Assembly (NCBI RefSeq): GCF_002234675.1
Contig: NC_019866.2
Location: 6,119,307 to 6,183,306, forward strand
Source of the DNA: Oryzias latipes
Lineage: Eukaryota; Chordata; Actinopteri; Beloniformes; Adrianichthyidae
DNA length: 64,000 nt
Reading direction: 5' to 3'
Position 1 is the first letter of the stretch, and each line of letters starts with the position of its first letter. Below the pieces are notes generated by a model. It searched no databases. It saw nothing but the letters and a program-made list of their open reading frames with translations, and was not told the DNA's origin. A program made the translations under genes and the position numbers. This document shows, in pieces, positions 1-13,345 of the stretch.

Positions 1-1227
1 CCTGCTCAGGCTGAACCCTGCCTTCACCCAAACAGTAGCTGGGTTAGCTCCAGCCACCCCATGACCTCAGAAGGGATTCAGAGGGTTGGATGTGTAAATA
101 AAAATGGCAGTATCTGCACAAGCCAATATAAAAACAACAAAAAAAAGCCAAGAAAGCAGCAGATGGTCATTAATGTATGACTGTGGCTGCAACAAACGTT
201 CACGTGTCGGCTGTAATGCCTTTTAAAGTCTTGAAGACAAACGACAAACTTTGTAAAGTTTAAAATCAATATTCATCTACCACTGCGGATACATTATTAA
301 CTGAGATATTTGGAGTTTTGTCTTTAATAAATGAAATCAAAACTTTTTTCACCCTCTAGCTGTTCCTGTAAGAGCCCTTGCAAGCCCTCTTCTCTACTTT
401 TCTTTCCCCGTGGCCCGTCTCTGACAGCAGCTGCTCCTGTCCTGTCAGCAAAAATGCTCCTAAGAGCGGTCGGTGCTCTGAAAGATGTCCCTTCTTTGTA
501 CTGGGGGTGAAAAAATATATGGTCCAATTATAAGGTCTGTCAGGCTGACATGACTTTGTGATGGCCAGAATTGGGCAGGGGGAGACACAGTCAAGGTGAT
601 GACTAATGCAATAAATGAGGAGGGGGGGGGGGTCAGCATTTACTGCCTCTGCCGCTCTAAAAGCTTTCGGAGAAGATCAGCTTAATGAAAGCAACAAAAG
701 TCTATTCTTTTCTGATAAAAAGAGGAAGAACTGGCAACCTCTTCCGACTTAGCAGGTCAGGAGAGGATGTGGCAAAAGTACCTTTAAGTCAGTGAGTCGC
801 CAAGCAGGTAATAAATGAAGAAAGACATGGTGAATCGGTCCAGTTAGCAGAATAGATGGGGTGGATCAGAGAGTGGATGCGTGCGACAGCTGTGGGCTGA
901 GGGTCTGAGAGGGATTTTCAACGGGAGGAAGTGGAGTTAATGCTGGAACTTGAAGAGTTGAGAGTTGGCCTTGCTTTCCTCATCCACTCTCAGCCCACCA
1001 GTTTGACACAGATGATAAGAGGCCTCAAGCAGAGTGCAGACGCACATCACCCCCACACACTCATGCGCCAGAAAAGCCGAAAGCACCGCTGCTTCAGATG
1101 AAGAGACAGAGGAAGGTTCCACAGAAAAGGAAAGTACAGGATGATTCACACTAAAGACTGTGAAAGACTTAAAACATATAAACTATCTCACTTTCCAAAG
1201 CTGCTTAGCCCACATATAGTAGAGGGT
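1..1227. other. Gene-free stretch
   Basis: I see no supportable exon, RNA gene or recognisable repeat here. Short open frames on both strands have no family resemblance and no splice context. A short G-run lies near 621-632. The stretch could be intron or intergenic DNA of whatever gene flanks dhx58 on this side. In human the neighbour is ZNF385C, but no zinc-finger exon was recognised. Confidence 0.5.
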
Positions 1228-1246
1228 GATAATCTGACTTTTAATC
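1228..1246. repeat. Target-site duplication, left copy
   Basis: The 19-mer gataatctgacttttaatc occurs here and again, identically, at 1465-1483, bracketing the SINE. A perfect 19-bp direct repeat on both sides is the signature of LINE-style target-primed insertion. Confidence 0.9.
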
Positions 1247-1464
1247 TTCTTCCACTTTCGGCTTCTCCCATCAGGGGTCGCCACAGCAAACAAGTCGCAT
1301 GGTAAATTTGGCAATGTTTTACGCCGGATGCCCTTCCTGACGCAACCTTCTCTAACCGGGCTTGGAACCGGCAGAGGTAGAGAAGGGAACAGGGAGCAGC
1401 CTGGAGTCGAACCCGGGTTTCACGGACGGAAGGCGCCGCAAACCAGCACGAGCTAAACTGGCTG
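1247..1464 (-). mobile_element. tRNA-derived SINE, full length, recent-looking
   Basis: Read on the minus strand, the element starts with a tRNA-like head. A box A-like TTAGCTCGTGCTGG lies at 1443-1456 and a good box B, GGTTCGACTCC, at 1403-1413, as in RNA polymerase III internal promoters. The body ends with CCCCTGATGGGAGAAGCCGA and a GAA-rich tail near 1247-1260. The tail segment (ACGCCGGATGCCCTTCCTGA in plus orientation, about 1321-1340) resembles a second repeat fragment at 39058-39206, as expected if the SINE borrows a partner LINE's 3' end. It is flanked by a perfect 19-bp target duplication, so the boundaries are firm and the insertion is probably young. The exact SINE family name is not assigned. 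Confidence 0.85.
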
Positions 1465-1483
1465 GATAATCTGACTTTTAATC
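1465..1483. repeat. Target-site duplication, right copy
   Basis: Identical to 1228-1246 over 19 bp. It marks the 5' side of the minus-strand SINE. Confidence 0.9.
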
Positions 1484-4400
1484 AAAGCGGCAATTCACTT
1501 GCTTAAGCCTGAGAGGAGCCAGCAGACGTGGGTGAAAGGGTGCAGCTGTGTGTCAGCCGATGCGTCAGTGGTGGCATCACTGTTCCAGCAGACAGCCTGA
1601 GAGGACCTGAGTCTCCTGTCTTTGCAGACAACATGGTTTCAATACAAGACACACTAAACCAGGGTGTCTCTCCGTCCTCCAGACAGAGAAGGTTACTGTG
1701 ATCGGCATGGATTAAATGTTTTTCCACTGGGATCAATGACACGGGGAGATGGGAGTATTGGCGAGGTGAAGGAAGGCTTGCTTCCACCTCCTGCAGGCTA
1801 TAACGGCTGAAACGGCTGGAAGCAGACAAAGAGCTAGAGACAGAAGAAAGATCAAGAGATCACAGTTTTGTGACCACACAGTCATTAGAGAGAGCGTTGC
1901 AGGTTAACAGAGATGTGATTATTTACTTTGTCTGAACAGGCGTCTGTTGTCCCCGGCAACATGGATTTCATATATAAAAGTCCAGAGAAAACAAAATCAC
2001 CTTGAAAGTATACGACTCAGAGATGTTTGTGCATCTAAGCAGAAGCAGAAAACGAGAGCAGCTTTTAAAAGAAAATGAAAATCCCTCATCCTCCTTAAGC
2101 CAAAACTATGAAACTTCTTCATAATTTTTTTAAAAAGGCATATGTCCACTTCTAATTCTACTTATACTCCTAATTCTCATTTATGGTTTATTTTTGTCAA
2201 TTTTTACTTTATTTTAACGAAGAAAGATTTGCCACCTGTCCAGGGACTACAGGTGGAAAGCAGCCTTTGGGCTAACTCTGGTGCATTTCCAGAGACTTTT
2301 TTTGTAAATGTCCAATATTCCTGTCATATCAACTAATACCTAAATGAGATGAAAAAAATATCTGTGACACAGAAATGTTAAGAATTCTGCCTTTTTACTT
2401 CTTCAAAAGCTCAAAATCAAACATATTTAGACTTTGAGGAAAAAGTGCAGTAATATGAATAAAGAGATGTGTTTTTTTTCTACTTCAAGCAAGTTGACCA
2501 ACTCAGATGAAATGTGTGTTTTTGGTTTTTAACATGTTTTTGAAGCATTTTTCTCATAATGGAGGACATATTTAAAGAAAAGTAAGAATACAATTGCATT
2601 GCTTTATAGCGGATGAAAAAAATGCAGTTGAAAAAAGCTTGCAGGATCTACAACCAATGAACTCCTGCCGTTTTGCAGAAACTTAGTCCTAGAAAACGAC
2701 ACATATTTTTGACTTTTGACTAAAATTGGCATATTCATGATTAAAAGGCCACTGGGAAGAAAATAGATCAAAAGATGTATGGCTACAAAATATTTAAAAC
2801 ATCCAGAAACTCTAACTTGAATCTTAGATTTCATAAAAAATTAATTTCAAAACTAAAACGAGCAAAGTAATGCAAAACCTTTGTTCAGAGAAAAATAATA
2901 AAACAAATTGATGCTAGTAACAGACTTCCTTTTTTTTAAAGAAAAACTGCCTTGTGGGGCTGTATACTGTATAGTGTTACTAAAGTGTCCAGAAAAACAG
3001 TTGAAAAAGTAGAAAATAATGTGATTCTTTGAAAGAATTATTGCAAAAACACAGACGAAAAAACAAAAACACGCTAAGAAAACAGATCACCTGACTCAGA
3101 AATGATCTCAGCTCACAGAAGACAACATGAGTAACACTCACTTCTGTTGGTACTGATGACTGTCAAACGCCTGCATGCTTGTTACCCACACAAGACCAAC
3201 AGATATGCACTGAAAGACTGGGATTGTTCTGCCAGCCACAGGTGTGAGTGTGCAACCAATGCTATGTGAAGCCGGGTGTTTCTTCTAAAAAAAAGCAGTG
3301 ATCCGTGAAACCATACCTGCACAAACAAATAAATACCAGGCACATCCAAATCTGAATATTCATAAATAGCCTGTTTTTGATCCAAAGGCTCCATAGCTGC
3401 CCTTCATCAGGAGTTCAGCTGCACCCATACAAAAAGCCCATTTAGTTTGTGTTGTTGTGTTTGAGGTGTACCTGGTTAAAAACACTGAGTCAGTGTTCAG
3501 CCCAAGAGGGCCGTCATTCACCAGCAGCATAAACGCACCTCTGTGTGCGTGCGTGTGTTTGCGTTAGCCAACACACACTGGAGCCACTGTGAGCGTGAGT
3601 CATCGCACCAGCGAATGAGCATTCTGGTGAACGGCAATGAGCTCTGCTACCTTCTATTAACCAGGGCAATGATTTCATAACAAATCAGATCAAAATCAAC
3701 AAAAAATCTGTGTTCTCCTGTTGGTGCAAGTGGAAAAACCTTGCACTCTAACCTCTATCCACCCTTGTCGTTCCAGTTGAGTCATGGGAATTAGAGGAGC
3801 GGTTGGGATGAGGAGGTGAAACCTCTTCCCTGGAGCCAGTGTTACTCCTTTGCAGCCCCTTGAGAAATTCCTGCTAAATCTATGGCAGCTCTTTTTAGCA
3901 TTTTATTCATATCTTTGATTTCAGACCCTTTTTACCAATCCAAATGCAGGAAGTCTAACTAAAAATGGGTATCAGAAAACTAGCTCTGCTAGACTTTCTA
4001 ACAATGGCAAAAACAGTCTGGCATCAAATATATGGATTTAATGTTAAAAGGGGCCAAATAAGTCTGTCCTTGAGCAAAGCATGCCCGCCCAGGCAGGCAC
4101 GCCAGTCAGCCAGGCAGGGGGTGGAGTAAAAGGACTCGTACCGGAAGCAAGGCTCTGTGCAGCTGTCAGGATCTCTGATCCCTGGCAAGTTTAACCCCAA
4201 CTCGTCTCTGTCACCTCCGGCCCTAAACTGGACTCAGACCCGTGAGGGCAGCAGAGGACTCACGCTTCTCCTACATGTTCACTCCTGTGGAAAAACAACA
4301 ATGCCACCTGCAGAGAGGCCCCTCTGCGATTTTCAGCTTCTCTATGAGTCCAAACCCAACACATCTACTATCCATCACGCAATCATGCAGGTTTTCATGC

Positions 4401-7008
4401 AAACTGTAACATTATTTCTGCAATTTTTAGGTTGTTATTAGCACCTACAAAATACTTTTTTTTTATGTAAATGATTTTATATTTGTCGTATATGTAAATG
4501 TGAAATCCCAGCATCCCTTTCACATAAAAGACTTCTATGGCCTGCTTCCTTCAGATATCAAGGAATTAGCTTTTTGTTCCAGTAAGTAGCTTAAAACTCT
4601 GTGACTGTGTCACAGTTTTGGAAAAGTTTTTTGCTGAAGGTCACTGTGCTGCTCCGAACGCCTGATGAAATCAGCCGTAACAAACACCATGAAGAAGAAA
4701 AATGACTAAATCGGTAGAGCTGATAAGAAATCGTGTGCAGTTTGGCGGGTTGCAGCACCCACCCACCCACTGCGAGGTTGAGAGTGCGAACGGACCGGTC
4801 AGTTTTGCCCAGCAGGTCCTAATAGCATATCAGCAAGGACGAGATAGAAAGAAGGTCAAAACCAAACAGCCAGAGGACGCCAAAACGGCAGATGTGCAGA
4901 ATCAGAGAAAGACGAGGTGAATGCAGCTATATGAGAATGAGCTTAAAGGGAAAAAAACTGACAAAATTAATTTCTTTTTTTTTACTCATCAAGCAAGAAT
5001 ACTCTATGCAAACAACTTTTTCATGTGAGATGTTCAACAATTTCTCACAAGTGTGAAAGGTTTTCAAGTCAGAAAAAGGACACACTGTTTTGTGCAGCCG
5101 CAGTTGAAGAACATCTAGAATTAATGCTTGCTGTTAGATGAGTGTGAAATGAGCAAGTGTCCTCAATGATGAGTGGAGCAAGAAATCATAACGCCACTTA
5201 AAGAGGTTTTCTTTGTCTCTCTCTTTTTCTGTCTTTTGGAGGGAAAGCAGCAAGTGCTGCAACTGAAAACAATCAGTGACAGACTATTTGTTATAAATCT
5301 AGAACTCTGCTGACAAAAAATATATCTTAAACAATACTCAGAAAAATGCAAGAACTCCACAGGACATAAACTTGTTAGCAGAGTGTAAAGGGCCAAGTGA
5401 TAGTTCCAAAACATTCACATTTGACAGATCAAAACCTACGTTTTACACCGAGTCCGTCCTGCTGGGACCATCCACAGGCACACAGGAGGTTGAATTTGGG
5501 CTATTATGTAATGTTAGGGCACCTCAAACACACGGCAGGTGAGATGATGAAATATGCATGCAGTTCCAGTGTTTTACCCTGACAGAGGATACGGATGACG
5601 GGAAAGGATAACTGAACTATGAACTTAATCTGAGATTTTTATAAATTTCATCTCAAAAATGTTTTAGAGATGTCAGATACTCACTTTCTACTTAAAGGAA
5701 AACAAAAACAAATTTATCTTTTTTTTCTTACATTATGCAGCATTTCTGTATTAACTAACAAAAGTTTAAATGAGCACTCTGTTAAGTTAAAATTTATGAT
5801 AAAATGATTTTTTTCTGTGAGAAAAAAATAAATATTACATCTTTTTGAAGCAACATTAGCAAGTAAAATGTATGACTTTGTGTGTGCATTTGTCAGCTGA
5901 AACAAAACATTTTATAGATTATTCTTTTAAGCATCTCAGTCAACATTAAGATTTAATTAAGCTGGTTTTGCCTGCCTTTAATTAAACAAACAGGAAAAAA
6001 AAACACGTCCAGTGTGGAATATTACTCACTTTGTAAATGTAATCAAACTAAATGCACAACTCTCAAATGCTACAATCAGGCATTCACCAAGAAGGAAAAA
6101 GACCTCAGTAAAACACAAAGAAGTGCAATAAAAACCTCTGTGTTTTTCTATTATAACAACTTAATGAATTTAACAGCCTGGTTCATGAAGCAACATAAGC
6201 CACTTCTGAAAAGACTTTTCATGCCTAAAGGAAAAGCTAAATTCATTTTTTTAATTTTCCTACAATTTATTTGTAAATAAAAAAATAAAAGAAAAAAGGT
6301 GTATCTGTATCTTAAAAAATAGTTCCTCTCAGATATGAACAGCATTTCAGAATCTAAAATAAAACTCTACAGATGGATGTTTATGTTTAAACTGGCTGGA
6401 CAACTATACATTACAGCATAAAATAAAATGAAAAATCTTATTTTGAAGGATTAGATTTTGAATGTTTGAAACCAACAGTTTACTCAGAATTTATTAAAAT
6501 AAAAAAATAAAATAAAAACATTGATATTCTATATATGTGACAGATTAGGAGAAAACTGCACTCTGGACGAACAAATCCAACTTTCACGCCAGTTTGTAAA
6601 AAATCCTACATAAAGCTATGATTGAGAAAAAAACCCAGGCTAAAAAAAAAAAGAAAGAAAATGATCATTTTAAGTAAGTTATAGTCGGTTTATATTTAAA
6701 TATTGCCTACCAAGTTTTTATAACTTAAAACATCTTGCTTGAAAACAGAAATGATAGTTACACACGAGACTGATGCGCAATTACGCACGACCGCCAAAAG
6801 TTCGGCTCTCTCCAGACCGCAGGCGCAAAAAAAAAAAATCTCTCATCGGAGAAAAACAGAACTTTACAGGAGCACGTTTACTTCTGTCAGACAGAAAGTA
6901 CAACCCTAACAAACCACTGGCTGAATGACTTCAGGCAGATGCAAACTTTCAACAAAACCATCGTTCTGGCGATTTTCAAGCCAGCGGTCCAAACGCGGAC
7001 GTCCTTAC
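1484..7008. other. Gene-free, AT-rich stretch
   Basis: No coding exon can be supported. Apart from one degenerate copy of a dispersed MITE (about 2505-2800, listed separately), I see only AT-rich sequence and scattered short open frames without homology. It may be intron of a minus-strand gene whose first exon could lie at 7009-7260. Confidence 0.4.
2505..2800 (+). repeat. Dispersed MITE copy (TTAAAGACCCACTC family), degenerate
   Basis: This stretch contains the family hallmarks in order: a GTGTTTTTGG block, then ATTTTTCTCATAATGGAGGA, then a GTCCTAGAAAACGACACA block, then a CCACTGGGA...AGATCAAAAGATG block. The same blocks recur at about 13.1, 34.5, 39.5, 43.4, 44.2, 52.9 and 63.6 kb. The terminal inverted repeats are eroded in this copy. 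Confidence 0.7.
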
Positions 7009-7260
7009 CGGTTCCGTTGTGTCTCCGAGCTTCCAGGTGCTCGTCTGTGTCCAGCAACACAGGAAACAGATGAGTGGAAGTGACTGCCAACGCACAGAGC
7101 CAACCTGTCCAGAGCAGCGGTGGAGTCCAGCTAGAAGTGTGGAGGATGCTGAGGCAGGAAAAACCTCTTCGCAATAGAAGCGCGGAGATTTCATCTGAAC
7201 GACGCGAAGAAGCAGAACGAGTATGAGAGTTTGTAGTCAAAATTCTACTTGGAAAAAAAA
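7009..7260 (-). other. Possible first exon and promoter of an unidentified minus-strand gene
   Basis: The local sequence is less AT-rich than its surroundings and contains CpGs. On the minus strand a strong 5' splice site, GAACCG|GTAAGG, ends the candidate exon at 7009. An open frame from an ATG at 7194 runs 62 codons in phase to that donor and has a short hydrophobic, cysteine-rich part. The start context is weak, so the exon may equally be untranslated. Immediately upstream, GGAGGCGGG (about 7299-7307) looks like an Sp1 site. By synteny the gene could be znf385c, running off the left edge, but the peptide is not recognised. This is inference only. Confidence 0.3.
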
Positions 7261-8904
7261 CTCCAACCCGAAACACTATTCACTGGGTTTAATTGTTACC
7301 CGCCTCCTTGTAAAGCCCGCCGGAGTTTTATTTTGAAAGACACACGTTTTCGCTCTTTTACGCACAGCTTAACCCTGGTCAGCTCACACCTGTCAAGACT
7401 TTACAAATCCGAATGTTTAGTTGACATTTGTCTAATATCAACATTAAATTATTACATTTCACCTTTTTAGCATAAACACATGTATTACATTAAGTAACAA
7501 AGTAGGCAACTGATTAAGACAAAAATCGTTTCTTTCTTGAATTTTGTACCCCCTTTTTGGAATTTCAGTGGCTTCCCAGATTCCTAAATAGTAACTGAAA
7601 GAACAATAAACATCCAACAATGTCAGTCTTGTGCTTTCTGTCCAAGTAAAACATGTCGTCCTGTTTAGGTTGTGGCTAAGAAGTTCTAAATAGCTCTTTC
7701 ACATCATTTCTGTTTTTCACATGTTCCATTCTGACATTTCTTTGTGGCTGTTGCCCTGATTGTACCAATCTGAACTACTTTAGTGACATCTGTTTAATAA
7801 AACAAAGAACTGGCTATCATCGGCTGAGCACTCATTAAAAGTCCATTTTGATTTAGCTGATTTAGTGCAAAAAAAAGACCACCGTGGCACCATTGGCACC
7901 GTGTTCGAGAAACAAACCAACAGGAGCCACTATAAAAGCTGTGAAGTTACCATCACACTGAGCATTTGACACATGTTCAAGATGTTCATTTTGGGTGTGC
8001 TTGAATGCACGTTTAGCCAATGGCATTCACACCAGACAAGCAGGGGCTTCTTCTTCTTTCTTTTTTTCCCCCTGCTGTTCACCAGAGTTTGCCCGACACC
8101 TATATTAGGAAGAGGCTTGGAGGGAAATGTGAAAGCGATGCCAATCTCTGGGTTTGGGGACAAAATGGAAACGGTTCATTGCTGGCGTTCTTGCAATAAG
8201 TCAGTTTACATAGCTTCACATCACAGGCACTACTGTACAGAAACAGACCAAAGTAATATCATAGTATAGTTTAATGTATGAAAATATAACAAGACATTTA
8301 CCATATTGACAGTCTGAACAAAGCTCTCAACTAACATAACTAAAACAGGCAGCTCTTTTTGTGCTTCCGGTGGAATTTCTGGAAATCCCTTGTGACTGAG
8401 TGAGAACAACCTGTTAGAGCTGTGAAGGTTTTCAAACCTCTGCCAATCAGCACGGCTTGTACAGCTGCCATGGTAACATCCATCAACATGAAAATGTCTT
8501 TTACAAGGACAAGCAGTTGCTGATATTAAAGCTTTATTTCAGATAATAGAATCAAATATAGCAGAACAACACGTAAGCAGGCTGTAACTTTTGTTTGGTT
8601 TTAAATCATTGAAATTCGTTGACCTTGACAGTGTCTGCACTTGTGACTTTTTTTCTGCTCTCCAATACATTTAACTCCAAAGTGGAAAAATGTTTGTGTG
8701 TCTGTGCAGCCATACAGTAATCCATAAATCCTGACAGGCTTCTTTAGCCTCTCAAAACTCCCACTCGCACTCCACTCCATCTGTCTATGCGTCAACCTGG
8801 TTTCCATGGCAACCGAAGAGGCACAGTTGCGTCCATCAGGCCTAAACTTTGAAACCCATTTTGAGAACAAGTGAATGATGGGCGAGAGGACCAGACCAAA
8901 ACAG

Positions 8905-8967
8905 GAGAGGGGGTGTGTGTGTAGGGGGGATGGGGGGGTGGGGGTGGGGGGGGGGGGGTGGAGGGTG
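8905..8967 (+). repeat. G-rich tract with quadruplex potential
   Basis: At least five runs of five or more G are separated by short spacers (GTGTGTGTGTA, AT, T, T). This fits the loose G-quadruplex pattern on the plus strand. It is not associated with a recognised gene. Confidence 0.8.
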
Positions 8968-10013
8968 ATGTCACTCTTGTTTTATTAAATGTCAGGAATA
9001 AAAGGAGGAGGAATCTTAAGTGGCTTTCTATTAAGTGAAAAGACTGTTCTATACTGCACAGCACTGTGGGTAAAAAAAACTCTTGAACCACTTTAAATTT
9101 GGTAAAAAGGAAATATACCGGTAATACTTTTTTTTTTAATCTTTAGTGTACTCAGAAAATGTATGTGAAATGCACTGGTTACAAGTGAAAAGCTCCTTCA
9201 CATTCATATGTGCCTTTTTACTGTCTCCTTCACTGCTTGGTGCAGGTTACTCATGTTTTTCAGTGAATACAGCCAGATGAAAAAAAGGTGCTGGACATTC
9301 CTTTTTTTTTTTATATATAAGAACATTTTAGGTTAGAATGTGATTTTCATATCACTGTTTTACATATTGTTTGTTTTTATTTATTTATTGTCTAATTTAT
9401 TGATATCTTAATGTTAACAGGGAATTTAAAAACCAAATAATTAAAAAAAATCTTCTTTTACCTTTCTGTGTTTATATTTTCAAAAATAGAATTGGAAAAA
9501 ATAAATCATAAAAGTTGATCTGTTGTTTCTATCTCTCATTGTTCAACCTATTTTTTAATACAGGTAAAAGAAATAAGAATTCCCATTTACTGTGATGACC
9601 TGCCCAACAGGTAAAATAAAAATAAAAAACACCAACAGAAAGTTTAACAAACTAATCCATTGCTTTAAAATGTTAACAGCTTGTGCATTCACATGTAGGG
9701 CTGTCCAACACTTGAGTTCTATCTCTCTGCTGATTATCTGGATCAAATGTGTTTAGCAAATCCTAAAGTGGAAACACCTGATCCAGGTCATTGGCAGAAA
9801 CTAACCTTGATTAAACTCTTGATTTTAAAACATAAAGTCTTAAATCTTTCATTATTTGCAGAATTTTTACCTTTTTAATGACACATTCATGACTTTAACA
9901 TCATAATCCGTAGAAAGAATAATGAATTGAAAATATTAATAGGTATTTGAAGAAGTCCAAATTATTTTTTCAAAAGTCTGGAAGGCGTTAAAATGAAGCA
10001 GAATGACTTTGAA

Positions 10014-10180
10014 TTTAGTCAAAGTCAAAAGTCAAAGTCAGCGTTATTGTGAAATATGCTGCATACACATGACATACAGCACAGATGAAATTACTTTCCT
10101 CTCGCCCCACAAAGCAAGCAGCTTATAAAATAACAATTACAATAAGAAATCTAAAAAGTGCAAAAGAGCAATGAGATGGT
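10014..10180 (+). repeat. Retroelement 3'-end fragment (probable)
   Basis: The segment starting AAAGTCAAAGTCAGCGTTAT and running to the CTCTCGCCCCACAAAGC region resembles a common fish repeat tail (AAAGTCAGCTTTATTGTC-like). Family assignment is from memory of fish genomes only, and no target duplication was identified. Confidence 0.45.
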
Positions 10181-10578
10181 TAAAGTGACAGTTTAAAGTC
10201 ACAACAGTACTAAGGACATTTACATTTGCAAAAGCAAATGCCTACTGCCTTACAGATCTATACTCATTAACCCAAATGTTTAATGTGTTTTGTGCTTAAA
10301 CTTAGTTAACCTTTTCTCCCATTAGCATTAAAAATAGGTTTGTTGCTTTTAAAACGTAAGGCAGCCAAATTCAAGTGTGTTGTAAATGTTTTCTGTCTGT
10401 GAATAGATGTGTTTAGTCACTTTGCTAAAAATTAAAAATCCTGACCGGAACAGCCACAAAGTCCCACTTCATCATTTAGAAAAATACACTTTTTTTATGT
10501 TTTTGTGGCTGTTGAACGATTAATTTATAAAATATAGCTTTTAAACATTTACAATAATTATATCAGTGCTTTATGTTT

Positions 10579-10581
<3 letters not shown>

Positions 10582-10627
<46 letters not shown>
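10582..10627. repeat. (TA)n microsatellite
   Basis: About 46 bp of uninterrupted alternating TA. It is self-complementary and so may form a cruciform. Confidence 0.97.
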
Positions 10628-10631
<4 letters not shown>

Positions 10632-12326
10632 ACTTTCATTTAACTTTTGACAGCAGCTCGTCCTTTCAAAATAAAATACACCCAGAATCAGTAAAGATGC
10701 TCCTGCTGCAGCAGATTTTCTTGAAACATGCGTTTTCTATCATTGTGACTTTGGTGAACCTTTTACTATTTTGTCCTTTTACTATTAAATATAAACATGT
10801 CAACATCGGTGTAGAATCCAATTTTCTTTAAAAATCTATACATGTAAATGCAATTAACAACGTTGCCTCTGAACAGTAACTGCACACTGTTTTGCTGAAA
10901 AAAAGAGACATTCTAAGGTTATCCTAATAATGAATTACTATGACAGTATAATAAACCTTTTACCATATTTTTTTGTCAGTTATTGGAAATGTTAAAAATT
11001 TAAACCTATGACAAACCTAATTTACTAAAACAAATTAACCAAAACTACAAAGTCTTAGAACCACAATATCGGAACAAAGGCGTGTGACTCCAGAGTCACA
11101 GGTTGTGGAGTTCTCACCTTTTTTCAAAATGAATCGCTTTTAGACTAAATTTGCCTTCAAGGGGAATATTTTAGCCAACATTTCCCTGTGTGAATAGAGC
11201 TTCCCTTTGTGATGCTAATGTAATCCATTATCTCATTAAAAATGTTGCTATATAAAGGATTTTTACTGTTTTCATTCTTTTGTTATCAGACTATTTCAGT
11301 AACTGCCGGCTTACTGAAAGTGTGTTCTTTAAGTTTCTTAATTAAATCCTTGAAAACTGATTAGATATTGCACAGACTGGAACTCGTGTGCTCACTGAGA
11401 ACTTTGAACTGATAGCAACAGGAATTGAAATTAGCGATTTTCCATATCAGTTCCAAAATCAGGTTTTTCATCAAAGACGTTGCAGTGTAAGACAAACCCC
11501 GGCGTTTCGGTGAAATCTCCCTCCATGCCAGCAAAACTACCAGCCAGTAGGTCTGGTGTGATTTAAAGCCGAGCAATTAACCTCTGGTGTTGCTGGTGAA
11601 TTTAGTGACGTTTTTTCCAGAGTGGGAGCAAAGCCTTCCAGCTCTCACTTCACCTACATGCTATTAGATTCTCATTCCCCTGGGAAGATTAACAACCAAA
11701 AGCTATACATATTAATAAGTAGAGAACCTGACGAGTTCAACTCTGGGCTGTACCACTCTCAGTCTCTCGCCATTTTGTTTTTCATCATTAAAAAGTCCTG
11801 TATTGCAACTACACTGTACAAGACAAGTCATTCATCATATCACAATACAAGATCTTTGAGTTTTTTAAGTGATACAAAAGAATAATCTTTATATCGTTTT
11901 ATGTGCCAGAGGATTTCCACTCTGCTAACTTTTTTTTAATCCTTTAGTAATTCATTTTCCCTGTTGAAAAAGAAGAATGAAATGTGAAAAAAGCAATTAA
12001 ATAGAATCACAGGAAAGATCTGGGATTTCTAACTCTGACCTATAACTGCACAACTTTTCCTGTTCTAATAACATTTCCCACCGATCCACCTCTCCACCTC
12101 TAAAAATGTATAAAAATAGTATAAAAAGTAAGTAAAGTACATAGTATAAATATATAGTATAAAATAAGTGGCCAAAAAATTAAGAAATTGGTTGAATATT
12201 TGTCAATCCCAAATATCTTGCTTCATTTGATAGGGGGGTTGATGGGGAAGTCAGACTTTAATATTTTTTCCTTTTCAAGAGACTAAAATACCTAATCTAA
12301 CTAACCAGTGATAAATAAGCAGCTTT

Positions 12327-12331
<5 letters not shown>

Positions 12332-12418
<87 letters not shown>
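12332..12418. repeat. (TA)n microsatellite, long
   Basis: About 87 bp of uninterrupted TA dinucleotides. A tract this long is likely to be length-polymorphic and hard to assemble. Confidence 0.97.
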
Positions 12419-12422
<4 letters not shown>

Positions 12423-13126
12423 ATATTTATCCGTTGCATCCACCATGACCGTGTCTGTTTCCCAACTTGCTATTTGCATCGAACTTCATATGATTTTTTA
12501 ACCAAACTTTTCCCCCCCCAATTCCATTTACAGTAACTGTGTTTCCATTTATTTTACCTCTCCTGAACAAACCTGATTTCTGCCCCACCCCTCCCTCTGC
12601 TTCCCTCGCCACTATTTCTTTAATCGTTCTGCTTTCCGCTGAAGGTTACTTCTGCCTGCAGGGCTATGAAAATGTCAGAAAGGCGCACTCCATTTTCAGC
12701 TACGTAAATAGCCATTTCCCGCCAGAGCAAACCCACTTTCCAGTCTATGACCTGTCATGTTACGCATCACACTTCCCACCTCCTTCTCCAACACCAGAGT
12801 GGGGGAGACGAACAGAAAAACACAATGAGTGCTTTTTCTGTTCTAATTTACCTCTTGCAACACAAAGGTTAGCAGTGAGAACACTTTAAATAGTAGCTGG
12901 TCAGATTCATGTTTTGGGACAATGTCACAGTGCTTCGCTTTAGGGTTTTATGTTTTTTTATTTTTATTTTTTTTTCCAAATTTCTTCTTCATAATTCTGT
13001 AAATAAAGGTGTGGTACCAAAGGGTTGGGTTACAATGCGTCTTTTTCCTTCTCATTCCTTTTGAAACCTTCCAGTATTTCCGCAATAATCATTCAGAAAT
13101 ACGGTAAGTAATTCTGATTTACTGTG

Positions 13127-13345
13127 TTAAAGTTGGACTTGGTTTAAGCTCCACTCTTATAAAAATTGTGTTTTTGGTTTTTTTTTCTCTGATGATGGAG
13201 GCCACATATAAAGAGGAGAAGGGGGCGGGGCTGCTCTGTGCCATCGGTGCTGCCCACATTTTACGTTTTTTAGTTTGCCTAAAAGCGGCATAGTCATAAA
13301 TAAAAGACCGCTGGCAACACTTTTAAAATAGATCAAAAGTTTTTT
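13127..13345 (+). repeat. Dispersed MITE copy
   Basis: It begins CTCCACTCTTATAAAAATTG followed by GTGTTTTTGG, continues with GATGATGGAGG, and ends with GACCGCTGGCAACACTTTTA then ATAGATCAAAAG. Block order and orientation match the better-preserved copies near 43.4 and 44.2 kb. Confidence 0.7.

Noticed and set aside
6887-7276. 129-codon minus-strand open frame through the putative first exon
   Set aside because: It reads across the strong GTAAGG donor at 7009 in a different frame and has no homology. The exon interpretation is preferred, and neither is established.
12297-12479. Open frame with a long IYIYIY stretch
   Set aside because: It is simply the translation of the TA microsatellite.
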